A stretch of 64,000 nt of DNA from Nematostella vectensis (taxonomy: Eukaryota; Cnidaria; Anthozoa; Actiniaria; Edwardsiidae). The stretch covers positions 4,703,501 to 4,767,500 of the forward strand of contig NC_064043.1 in the NCBI RefSeq assembly GCF_932526225.1, written 5' to 3'. Made by a program: the position numbers and the translations under genes. Of the stretch, positions 13,611-24,833 are shown piece after piece (within the stretch, counting starts at the first letter, position 1; every line of letters starts with the position of its first letter). The notes below the pieces were generated by a model. It did no database searches. It was given only the letters and a program-made list of their open reading frames with translations, and was not told the DNA's origin.

Positions 13611-16600
13611 TCAGTTGTATCCCGCAGCCCGCGGGATCCCGCAATGGTCCACGTGTCCGCCATAGAGTCTTTGGTTGCTCTCATTCCCTGAGTGTAGGTC
13701 GTAGGGTGGGGCCTGGTGGGGAAAGAAGAGCATGTCCCGGCTGTAACTCAGCGGGTAAAATCCGCCATTGTTCTGTGGCTGTTGCAGAGAAGGGCATGGG
13801 CCCGAGAGTAGCGTGTGGTACAGCGGTAACGAAGACGAAATATTTCTGTTGTGGTCGTAGGTGGTCGGCTTGAGGGGGCTGTTCGGTGGTAGAGGCGTAG
13901 TGTGATTGACGGACATTCCCATACAGGTCGGTATAGCCAGGTGTGTGGGTTTCCGGTGGTCGACATACGAGAATGCGCTGGTGTTGTCTCGTCTCGGGCT
14001 GCCCCCACCCTTATCGTTCTTTCGGTGTTTTGCCCGGCGGTTTTTAAACCACACCTGAGTAGGAAAAAAAAATCCTTAGATAGATAGGCTATTCTAAGAG
14101 CCCCCTGTACCCATCTGTATTCTGACATCCGGTAGATTCACGTATGACGCTAGCTGCTCTCGTAACAGCTTTTCTTTGATCCCCTGTACCCACCTGTATT
14201 CTCGCTTCCGGTAGATTCACGTATGACGCTAGCTGTTCTCGTAGCATGACGTCCGGATAATGCGTATTACAGAACGTGTTTTCCAGAACTTGTAGCTGGT
14301 ATGGCGTAAAACAGGTGCGCATGCGCCGTGGTTTCTTCTTCACTTTTCCATCTCGCGTCTCAATAATGATGTCTGCAAACAAAAGAATGTCATATTGTCA
14401 CGATGTTAAAGCTCTACATCGGAAAGGTTTATGAAATAATTTTTTTATGCAACCCTTCTTACTCTACTCATTGTGTATAACACCGATATATTTATTTTTT
14501 TTCTCTAAAAAGGTATCAATGTAGCCATAGGTTTGAAGGGGTGGTTCTATTTATATTGTCAAAGAACTTATCCTATATTTGTTAAGTCAAAATAGTTTTA
14601 TATGTCGGGTCGAGAAATGAACGACTTTAAAAAGCCCTTTTGTCAGCCACACTTTTGTTATTGTTTTTATTTAATATTGGAAGGCACATATTAATGTGAT
14701 CTCGAAACAACCACCGAAAAACAAAGCCTTATACTTTATTGATCAGATTCGAAAATATCGCATTGTCTTCCCAAAATCAGCCGATGGGAAAAGATGCTTG
14801 CTTCGGAAATAGATTTTGTTTAATATGTTCATTTGGTGTCGTCCCGACCTCAAAAAAAATATGACGATATTTAACAGATTTTTGGTGTAGGGACAATTTT
14901 TCTCCTCGCAGACGGAAGCAACATAGCAGCGGGGCCCAACAAATCGTTCGAAAAAAAAAGTCTGCGTTTAAACCCGTCTTTTTTAGGCCAGCAAGAAATG
15001 GCCGAAAAAGTACAATAAATCCTGTATAATAATTATTGCAAAACTTAATTAAAGATCTTTCATTTTTAACGTACACTTTGCAGTTTATTCATGGGATTTC
15101 TGGAATCTCAATCGTTTCAACCAACGCCGTCGCCCCTAAACCAAATTTTAACCTGAAATCGAGGAATCGCAACCACCGAATGTACACAACAGGTAGATTA
15201 AGTTAACATGATTAGAAAAGCCGTTCCCAGACAAGAGATGATTTTGAGCCTAAGAATTAGACTGTAACCTCGTATTTACAATGTATACTTGGTTGGCTTC
15301 CTCGAGTAATGAATACGATGGCTTGAGTCGCGCGGCCCGGGGCACGCCTCAAGGCAAACGGTTAGCATCTCTCGTCAAACATTCCCCGCTTATCTTAAAT
15401 GTGCGTCAGCCAAAGTTTGTTAGCCTCCGAAATGCACTTGCTGAAATCTGGGATTTGTTTGAGGAGTGTTAAGCTTCAAGGCAATTGCAGCTGTTGAGAC
15501 AAGCACTGTGAACCATCAGGATTTGCTACGGCTCACGCGCTTTCTGTGTCAAGCACTTTGGCCCTTCGTGCGCGCCTTTCTTCCGCTGCGTGTTTCGACT
15601 GAGATGTATGCAAGACATTTCTTAATTCTAAGGGTAAGGTAAAAAAGACACTGGATCTTTACTTCATGCCAGTGTTAACGTGGCCACACGTTCCTTAAAC
15701 ATTTGCTGTATAAAAGATAAAATAAGCCTTGTTTATTAAACATAGTCTCGCGTGTATGAAGGTGCAAGCCCGACTTCACGCGTCAATCCGATAGTCCTAC
15801 CAACTAAAAAGGTACATATTCGAAGATTCGAATCCTGTTCTTTCCTTTAATGGCTTTTTTTAAAGGAAGAAAAAAAATACAATAAATTTCACTGATTGAA
15901 GAAAAGAAAGGGAAATACTGAAACCCCTTTTTGATATTATGCACTATTATACTACATTGTGTGAAGAAGCAATTACTGTCAGAATCAAGCATAATCGGAA
16001 ATAAACCAACAAACAGTAAAACAGTTGAAAGCGGGTAGTAGTCAGCATAAAACATCGCATTAGAATTCGCCCTTAAAGATGTTGATACATCTGAGCCCAA
16101 TTAAGAAGTTAGCGGACGCAAGTATTAACTAATCTTGTTGGCGTTAGCCACAATATGTGTGTTAGCCACAATGAGCCCCTGACAATCCCTTGTCTTACCC
16201 ATCGAAAGTTCGCCAACGGAGATCTTCCCTCAAGTTCGACTCAAGGCCTTACGCCCAACTTGTGCGTGTGGCTTGCCGTGTTGTGTCAAATGTGTAAGCA
16301 TCAGTTTAACCTACGTGCGATGAGACAAGCGAGGAAGGGGGGGTATTATCTCTGTTGTGGAGAGGGCTTGATCCTGGGTTTTTTTCGCTGCCCCCCCCCC
16401 CCCCTTTCCCCTCTCTCTCCCCAACCCCAAATTTAAAAGCTAACTGCAAAGGGGTGAATAAACTGATAGAGACTGTAAACCTGGGGTGGCAGAAAAAGCC
16501 ATTCATTACTAACACAGTGTATTGCACGGAATTTTCCTTACTCGATCTGATTTAGACCTTTTGATTGATTTAAATTTTCTCGCAACACTCATTAAAGTGT

Positions 16601-19600
16601 TGTTGTATTCGTGACATTCCATTGCTGCTGCTTCGCGTGTATTATTCCTAAATGACACACCCAAATTTATTACCGGTAGAATTGTAACTAGTTGCAAGAC
16701 TAACTGTATTAGTCTGGATTAGAAAAGCGGTCAAAGCTTAGGGTACGTATCTTTGCACATCCTCTGTGTTATTTGTACTTAAATGCGTGCTCTTACAAAT
16801 ATCCGTCCCGTCCAGTTGCGTTGACAGGTTCTTTCATTTTCCACTTCCTACGCGCTGTTAAGCTCATCTGTTGGTCAAGTGGTGAAAATGATATAACATC
16901 AAATTGTGGATGGTATAATTGGTGGAATGTATCAAAAGTAAGGCACGAAACCTTTTTGTTTTGGATGGGTAACTGTGTCGACTTGCATTAGTATTTATTA
17001 ATAAAAAATGAAATAATGATAACATGGACATTTTGGATTTAAGAATTTGAACAGCATCTACTGTACCCACTAATGTGTAATGTGCTTCTGAACTTCTTCG
17101 AAAGAAGTTCATCTTTGTTTAAGTCATCCAGAAACTGTAAAAGGATTCGTAGGTTTATAGAAAACTCAAGATGATCGTCTTTTTTATAAACGAATATATT
17201 TTGTAACGATCGATTTCGTGATTCGGACACAAGCGAAAAGAGTCTGCGTGTCAACATTACGTGCGAACAGCGGTCAGACGTCAGATGAGTGACAGAGCGC
17301 ATGCGTGTGGTTTACATCTCTGTGAAGCTATGTGCCGTAAATAAAGGTTTGCCTGTCATCGTTTTTTGGATCAGGGCAGCATTTGGGCCCTTATCTACAC
17401 CCATTTTTTTTTTTTTTTTTTGCTGTCAGTGAAAACGGCGAATGGTAAATGTAAAATGGCAGTATTGCGACCGAAAGGTGCTTATGGGTAATAATGTTCG
17501 CTAAAAGCCTCCCTGACCTCCCCTCCCTCCACCCATTTGTAATCTTAAATTTTTCTTGTGTGTGTTTTCGCGTGAACAATTACAATTTACAGAGTAGTGC
17601 TGTACATACTAATAATGCAATGTGCAACACAAAACTATGCACAACACGTTAAAGAAGGCCAATCACGCCGCCATTTTTTGCTCCCGCTCAATGGCGAGTC
17701 GCACAAGGCATCCATTTTTATCGGCTAATTCTAGCGAGTTACCAATATATTTTCAATCAATTATCGTCAATAACGTATCAGACTTCATTCGTAGATTGTT
17801 ATTTTGAAGTTTCCGCTGTAATTTTCAATTATAAACAATAACAAAGGAGTGGTTGATCAACATTCTTTAGATAATCTTCGAATACGCTAGTACCAGCCTC
17901 TGTAAAAATTCCTCAATCCAACTCTGTAATACCAAATTAGTATTAACATTTTACGATAAAGATTTAGTTATTTGCTAACACTTGCATATTATGTAAGCCG
18001 AGCACTCCAACAATATATGTTAGTATCTTATAATATGTAATCTTGCTGTTAAGAAAAGACTCATCTTTAAAAGTCTAGTTCTTCAGTGGACACAAGAAAC
18101 ATAAGGGGCATAAGAAACATAAGGGGCATAAGAAACCGACTTTAAATGAAGTGAAGCGTTGAACATAGAAGTTAACGCCTCAATTTGCCAAGTTAAATTG
18201 CCTAAAGTAAGTCGTGCGGCGCCTAGTCTCCTATCTAAATTATATGCTTTGTTGTACTCATCAACCAGTGACAAAGTGCCATTGTTCCCTACGATGGTAT
18301 AGTTAGGGAAGTCAAAACAACCTCATTCAACCAATTTTGCAAAATTATCTTTTTTTTACTCTTGTTTTTAAAGTGCTTTAAATGTTTGAAAGGACACTGA
18401 AAATAAGTTCAGTAAAAGGCGACAGCAGGCTTTGAGCTGAGAGAAAGTTAAAAAAAAAATCTCACCTCCTAGCGACTCCCGCTCCCGCCAGACAAGACTG
18501 ATAGTTTGCCCAAAGCGCCGATAAAACTGTACACTCTGTACGCATGGCACAAACATTTTATAAACCCCGTAATAATTAGTCACAGCCGTGCGTTGTTGCA
18601 GCAAGAAAAGCTTTGCACTTCTAAACGATGCGATATTCACCTAGAGGCTTCTCTTAAAAGATTATCTGCTGCATGTTAATCCTTCGCCCGAAGGCGCGAG
18701 CCTCCTAGCCACCGCATGATTTTAATCTGAGAACTCTTGCTTTTTAGAGTGGAGGGGGGAGGGGGTGAGTAATGCAGAAGGAATCAGTATCAAATAATGC
18801 CCTAATGGTAAATCACACCTAAACACTAAATATTGTTTGGTCTAAATCATCTTTTAGGTAAGTGCTGGTTATGGCATCTGCACTAGCGTATTGAGAATAT
18901 TTTGGAATCTCTTATTTTGAGAAATTTAAGGACCCCCCTGAAAGGACAAGCGGTATGCCTGAAAAAGCTATAACCACAACCAGCTTCACCGGGCTGCTGA
19001 CGGCCCTTCGTCCCCTAGGGGGGGGCCAGAGTGGTTACGAGTTCTAGAGCAATGGCCGAGAGCGATGGACAAATCGGCTTATATTTTCCCCTAGGGGTCA
19101 TACCATGTCCAAAGGGATAGCTGAGGGCGCACTTACGGGTATTGTTGACCTTTCGAGAGTCGCTATAAGGCTATTGTTATAAGGCACATGAATTGGTTTA
19201 TGTCAACAGCCATTGTGTTCGAATTCCTATAGAAATCTATGAAAACGAAGAAAGATCATTCTTATACAAAAAAAATTAAATCGATATGCAAAAACATTTT
19301 GAAATGATTAAAAAACGGTTGATTTTCGTACTCGTGCCGATAGCGAACTTTTGTCTATAAAAAATTCTAGGCTGATGACGTAAGTCAGAGTATTTTTATG
19401 TTAATACTAGTCGTTATACGTGCAAAACGATCCCCTAGGCTTTCTATAGTCTTTAGAGTACTACTGAAAGTAAATTTAGAATTCTTCACAGGGGTTTATC
19501 TTGTTTCTTTTTCTTACTCGGAAAACAGCACCAAGCACTGTGCAAGCATTCTCAACATCATCAACAGCAGTATTTGCAAAAGTACAAACTATTTTAGAAA

Positions 19601-22600
19601 TAATAACATTTATGATTTTAATATACTTCGAAATTAACATGACGCCCCTTAAAATGACTGACGTCATGCACTTCGAAGTTAACATGACACAATTTGTGAG
19701 GATGGCGCACTTTGGTTTTACTGTCATATCAAGCCTGTTGATTAAAATTGTTCTTCGTTTTTTGCCATACTTATACCATATATGGAAATCCTGTTCTAAT
19801 CAATCATTTCTCTTGCTTTAATGGCCGCCAGACAGTGTCATCTTGAATAGAACCAAAGTCCCTCGCTTTCCTCTACCACAGGCATCCATACCTGCTCGCC
19901 CCAGTCTCCCATAGACCATTTAGGCAAAGGACAAAGTATGTTTGATACGCAGCCTCCCGGTCGCTTGCGCGTTGGCGAACTAAGGTCATTAAACATTTCC
20001 TTTCTTTCTCGTCCTCTGTTTATCGTGTTTCCAGAAGTGCTGGGCCAAAAAGTTAGAAACAGTAGTAGGAAAGGGAAATGTTTAACGACCCTAAATCACA
20101 AACCGGATTTTCTAATACGAATCTTGATGGGTATAGAAAAGAAAACGCTAATCATTTTATTGCATTGTTGACTCAATACTATTATATAAATCAAGATCAG
20201 ATTTAATTGAAAAATAAAACTCACCTTTGGGTAAAAATGGAGCTTACAAATGGTTCTACAAATCTATACCTGAAATATCTAGCAATGCGGGGATACCTAT
20301 GGGGATATAAAACAAAGTGTACCTGGGCCTTTGTAAAATTGAAGGCGCTAGATTACAGCATCCTGCAAAGTCAATGCCGATAAATCCGATGCGTGGAAGG
20401 CTTACAGCGGTATAGAAAAAAATGTATGCTGCGTTCCATATTGCTGGTATTTTGTCCGCAGACCATTCGGGGTCATTAAACATTTCCATTTCTTCTGGTG
20501 TTTACTCTTTCTCGGCCTCATACTAAGTTTAAAGGATTTTTTTATATAAATATAGAATCAAAATGCTTTCTTGCGTTTACGTACGCAGTACAAATAACAT
20601 TATACGCATTTCTGATTCTCTCGGATTACCGTGAAATAACGCATAGGTAGAAAAGTTGTCATAATTGCCGCAATTTCTGATCTAGCCTACCTGTAGGCTT
20701 TGAGTAAGTTTGCAAACCACGGCCGCCATCTTGGATACCGGCCGTGGTATGCGAGCTCCGTGTTTACGTGGTTTTCGTGCCAAAAAACTATCAAAGCCTA
20801 ATGGTAGGCTATTTCTGATAATATTTGGAGCATACACCTAAACATAGTAGATACGAATTCCTGCAAATTTACGTAGAGATTATCAACTAACACAGTTCAA
20901 CGGTAAGAAAATACGAAAACATGATTGAGACGGACTCCCAAATGTGGCATGAAATTCCCTAACAAGGTCATTAATATGTTTAAAATGGCTGTATCTGAGT
21001 GAGCAGATAGTGACCCCTCCCTTGTTTGACAATATGCTTTATACAATATGCTTTATACAATATGCTTGAACATGCACATTAACAATGTCGACACCCACTC
21101 CTGTGTTATTGTTTTTCATTGAAAATACAGCGGTTTATTCGTAAGGAAACTTTAAAATAACAATCTACAATCAAAGTCTGATATGTTATTGAAAATATTT
21201 GATTGAAAATATCTTGTTTACTGACTTGAATTAGCCGATGGAAATGGTTCTTTAAGCTTGACTCAGTGATTAAAACCACGGGTAAAACCACGGGGTACCC
21301 AAAAAGCTGAAGAGTATCAGATTAGCGCCATCACTGTACAGAACCAATTCACGGAATGCGGTTATAAAATTTAAAAGTTACTGGTCAAATAAACAAAAGC
21401 ATTCTAATTTATCGGAAATCTCGCAAGGGAAGATTCGAATAACACAAGTACAATAGACAAATTATCGATAAAAAGGATCCCCTTTTGCATTTAGTCTGTG
21501 TTTTTTTTTTATTGATGTTTTGCTGAATTTCTGCTTTTCAAAATGTTTCTTACCTAAGGTGCATTTCTTTCCACCATGTTAAACTGACCTAACGTCTTTT
21601 GCACTTTGTACAGTGAATAAATATTCTACATCTTGACGTCTATGTTAATTAATCTCAGAAAGGGTTCTTTGTGAGGGGACATATTATTACTACGATTAGT
21701 TTTAACTTGGTAGTATTCTTAAATCTTGTTATCTGTGTTATACGATTAACTAATTTTTGTTAAATTTTTACCTCGATGTAAATTGCGCATTTCAGCCTTT
21801 TACCTGCAATGCAGTAACCTTGTGCTAACCGACAATAGTTGTATTTTATAGATAGGAACAATATCTCTTGAAGTCCGCTTTAGGTATCGCCTAAATAAAG
21901 CTTATATTAAGCTTTTCTAAAAGAAATGGTTGGTTTACTGTTCTATTCTTTCTTGAGATGCAAGAGGGATTGTCGTATATAGAAACTATGTGCTCGACAT
22001 GGGACCGTCATTGGGGGATTTTGGTACTGTCAGCATTTTCTCACCTCAAATTTATAAGATGATTTTGTTTTATTAGAGTTATAAGTTCTTACTAGGATGT
22101 TTGTTCTTCTTAGTAAGCAGTTATTTCAAATGTTGTTGCTTTTTTATACAAAGAACGGGAGACATGGCTCACCAAATATCGCTCACTTGTCTCTGCGTGC
22201 GATCCTGTGAGATTTGCTAGTTTTGCTAGGCTTCTTGGCATATTTTCTTGTTTACTTATTGATTTCTAACTTCCTTCATGCACCCAAAATGCACCCCTTG
22301 TTCAAGTGCCTGTATGCCTTGGTCGCAATTTAAGACAAATATCCCGATTGCTCGCAGTATTTTGCTGATGTTTGCATGCTTACAAATCATCATTAAAGAC
22401 TTCTAAAGACAATTCGAAGGCATGGTTAAGGCGACAATTTCTCCGGCCTTTCATATTTATATATAATAGAATGGCGCCAATGAAAACACCAATTTTTCTC
22501 TGATCTTTGTTGATAGATTTTGTCCTATATTAATGTTCCCTCATTGATGTTTTGCGAGTAGAAAAATGTCATTCACCGCAAGGCATCACTTAGGGAACAT

Positions 22601-24833
22601 AGTTATCAGACTATTGGTCAGAGATAAGCTTTTTTTTTGACTGGTGCCATATCCTTTAAGAGTTCAGTTCAGGGCAAAGTTTACAAATAAGGTGAATGAG
22701 GTATGATGCATTTGCCCCTCTGTAATCTTCGCTCTGACGAACTGTGAACTCAAAGGATATTGTAATCCCCTCAAAGCCTACGTTAGTATCATTCTCGCAT
22801 TTGCCCCTCTGTAATCTTCGCTCTGAGCTGTGAACTCAAATGATCTTGTAATCCCCACAAAGCTTACCCAAAAAAAAGGATCACATTGTTCCAATGGAAG
22901 CCAGTAAAGATTGAAAAATAGCTTTCCCAAAGACATGTTCTGGAGAAAGGTTAAAAAATATCGAAGGGAATTTCGCATTGAGGGAGAAATTTTTAGATAG
23001 AGAGATGGCCACTGCGATAGTAGGAACGATACCCATCTTTTTACCATAACTTACAACAGCGAGGGACTTTAGATATAAAAATAAAAAAACCTGTAAGTTC
23101 ACAAATTGAAACGGTGTCCTGGTATTGTACCAAGCATGGTTCTCGCCGACTGACGTTGTGTTATGCCATCGAAATGGCTTTGCGTGGGACTGTCGCCATT
23201 TGCTAAAAATTCCTCAGAGCCTAACCCTTGTGGCTTGCTTTCGGCAACAAAAGCCAGGAGGAGGCTAATAAACATTGCACGAATAGACTAAATCATTTTT
23301 TCAAAAGTGAAGAAATTGATGGTGATTATAGTTAAATAGCTACCTAACTCTCACATCAGGAGAATACTGATTTTTTTGTAAAGGTGGTAACAACAGTTCA
23401 ATAGGCAGCAGTATGCAAAGAATTTTGAAAATTCCAAAAGCAATTTGGATTGAAATTGTTGAAACAGCAACAAAAGTTTATCTGTTTATTGCAAATTATT
23501 GTTAACCGTTGCAAAAGTCAAGTGTAGATAACTACAGAAGAAGCAGAGATTAAATCTGGTAATTACATTTGCTTGCGAATGAAATAAAGTCAATTATTTT
23601 CACACCTTCACTAACAATATTAAGTACTTGCGTCGGAGAGATAATATTCTTTGTATTTCACAGTGAACTCGGAAGATTATTGTTGTATATATTTTCCCAG
23701 CGTTTTTATCACAATACAATATATTTTTTTGCTCCAAAATCACGACTCACCACACACTATATTAATTCCTGACCGCACTTTCAAAAGAAACATACGTGCG
23801 TTTATATGTTAAAAGAAAACATTATTTTGCTCATTAAACATTACCTCATACATTGACAAGAAAAATGGTTTGTAGCTCAAAAGACTATTTTAATGCAAGT
23901 GTATGATAAACGTTTAGTTTCTTATACGCGAAAATCTGGACCTATGATGTAAACAACATAACAAAGTTACGAATTGTCCGTCCATAATTCGGATTCGCGA
24001 GTTTGGCCATCGGCGACAGCGACTAAAAGGACGATGATTCAAATGTAATTTGTCGTCTTGCATTGCTTCATAAAGAAAAGAAAAGGTGTTCTAGCTCCAT
24101 GTGAAGCCTTTCCTATGTCCTCCGAAGACTTTTTGCCGGCGTATTTTGGTCATTGAACCATCAAATCCGAAGTCAAACTTGCCACTATTTCTGTTTTAAT
24201 GCTATATACTGAGCTCAATGAATAAACACAAAGACCATTAAAGCGGTAAAACGTTTGAACAGAGAGAACAAATGGGTAAATTGTTGCGTACAAAAGACTT
24301 ACCGCCGGCGCCATTTTGAATTTATCGTGAAAGTTCAGCATGAATTATACGTTATTCCACCGCTTTATAGATCAACCAAAGCACGTTTTCACTCCTTGTT
24401 TATCTTTCCAGAGGGTCTGAATTATGTCCTTTTTAAAATTGCGCTCTAATAATTGTCTTCCCCTATATGGAAAGATTAGTTCACGGTCATTTTGTCCTTG
24501 TAAACTTAGCGACGCCCTTGGGTCATTGGAGATGCAGCAAACTAAAGCGAGCGCATATCTCTAGCATGGCAAAGTACTTGTCAAGCCACTGAAGACAGCA
24601 ATAGGTCAGATCTTATTAACTGACCCTCATATCGCACTTGAAGTGCTCCTGGAAGATTACACTTTTCATGGTTGTAAGTTGCACTACTCACCCGCTAGCC
24701 TCTCCGCTAGGGACATGTCGGCTTCAGAAGCGCTCTGCTCGTCGCTTGCCTCGCCGCTGCATGGACTAAGAGGCTCTGTTTTCTTGAGTTGCAGCAGTCT
24801 GTCGATACTGAAGGATGTAGTCTTGGACGCCAT
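13611..24833 (-). CDS. Dmbx: Dmbx-A: K50 paired-class homeobox protein
   Basis: Exons are 24833-24692, 14372-14194 and 14054-13611 (stop TGA), giving about 254 residues. Exon 1 has the eh1-like motif FSIDRLL near residues 8-14 and ends SLAERLA plus one base. Exon 2 supplies DIII, restoring the Dmbx-type LAERLADII motif, then homeodomain residues 1-46. Exon 3 opens [12 protein letters not shown], so position 50 is Lys, and continues into a Pro/His/Tyr-rich tail with no OAR motif. Intron phases (1, then 0) match Dmbx-B and Dmbx-D. K50 homeodomains usually bind TAATCC-type sites, and eh1 motifs recruit Groucho/TLE, so a nuclear repressor role is inferred. Two oddities: the proposed first intron is 10.3 kb, far longer than in the paralogs, and the 139-nt second intron contains a tandem copy of the end of exon 2. 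Exons 2 and 3 are secure; linkage to exon 1 is inferred. Confidence 0.85.
14102..14166 (-). repeat. Degenerate tandem copy of the 3' end of the Dmbx-A homeobox exon
   Basis: The 65 bp at 14102-14166 match 14181-14245 at all but 6 positions, an offset of 79 bp. The right-hand block is the end of the real homeobox exon with its GT donor; the left-hand block sits inside the short intron. In the copy the donor GT has become AT, EAR has become DVR, and the 79-bp offset puts it out of frame, so it should not be used as an exon. Confidence 0.9.
18095..18137. repeat. Short tandem repeat, 18-bp unit
   Basis: The unit ATAAGAAACATAAGGGGC is repeated just over twice. It produces the repeated residues SYAPYV in a meaningless minus-strand frame. 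Confidence 0.8.
19625..19690. repeat. Short direct repeat around TGACGTCA
   Basis: ACTTCGAAATTAACATGAC and ACTTCGAAGTTAACATGAC occur about 45 bp apart, flanking a CRE-like CTGACGTCAT. It may be a local duplication or part of an unidentified element. Confidence 0.6.
20683..20811. mobile_element. Foldback/MITE-like element with about 28-bp inverted ends
   Basis: The left end TAGCCTACCTGTAGGCTTTG pairs with the right end read on the other strand (TAGCCTACCATTAGGCTTTG). The interior carries a second inverted pair, CCACGGCCG with CCGGCCGTGG. There is no coding capacity. No target-site duplication is obvious. Confidence 0.7.
21034..21067. repeat. Tandem repeat of AATATGCTTTATAC-type unit
   Basis: About two and a half copies of TATGCTTTATACAA lie head to tail. 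It is a simple short tandem array with no coding role. Confidence 0.75.
22708..22868. repeat. Direct duplication of about 70 bp, two copies
   Basis: Copy 1 begins at 22708 and copy 2 at 22797. Both read GCATTTGCCCCTCTGTAATC, continue through CTTCGCTCTGA, and end near TGTAATCCCC and CAAAGC. Copy 2 lacks a few bases after GCTCTGA. This is a local tandem duplication with a short spacer. Confidence 0.85.
24692..24833 (-). CDS. Dmbx-type first coding exon (eh1 and LAERLA), assigned to Dmbx-A
   Basis: ATG at 24833-24831 begins MASKTTSFSIDRLL; the exon ends SLAERLA followed by G and a GTGAG donor, phase 1. It shares the eh1-like hydrophobic motif and the LAERLA end with the first exons of Dmbx-B and Dmbx-D. 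No second-exon homeobox lies between it and 14372, so Dmbx-A is the nearest downstream partner. An orphan exon left by a lost paralog is the main alternative. Confidence 0.8.

Larger units (their letters stand above)
14373..24691 (-). other. Putative 10.3-kb first intron of Dmbx-A
   Basis: No recognisable coding exon was found on either strand. The interval contains a poly-C tract near 16390-16405, a poly-T tract at about 17405, an 18-bp tandem repeat near 18095-18137, a GC-rich patch with two CCCCTAGGGG palindromes at about 19010-19100, a foldback element at 20683-20811, a tandem repeat near 21034-21067 and a duplicated block at 22708-22868. The size relative to the paralogs' introns (0.5-2.1 kb) is explained at least partly by such insertions. 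Confidence 0.5.

Noticed and set aside
13538-14128. Other frames across the last exon of Dmbx-A
   Set aside because: Overlapping shadows of the WFKNRRAK-containing frame with no motif of their own.
15760-15850. tRNA-like sequence with GATTCGAATC and TAGTTGGTAGG-like pieces
   Set aside because: The A-box-like and B-box-like pieces are in incompatible orientation, so no cloverleaf can form.
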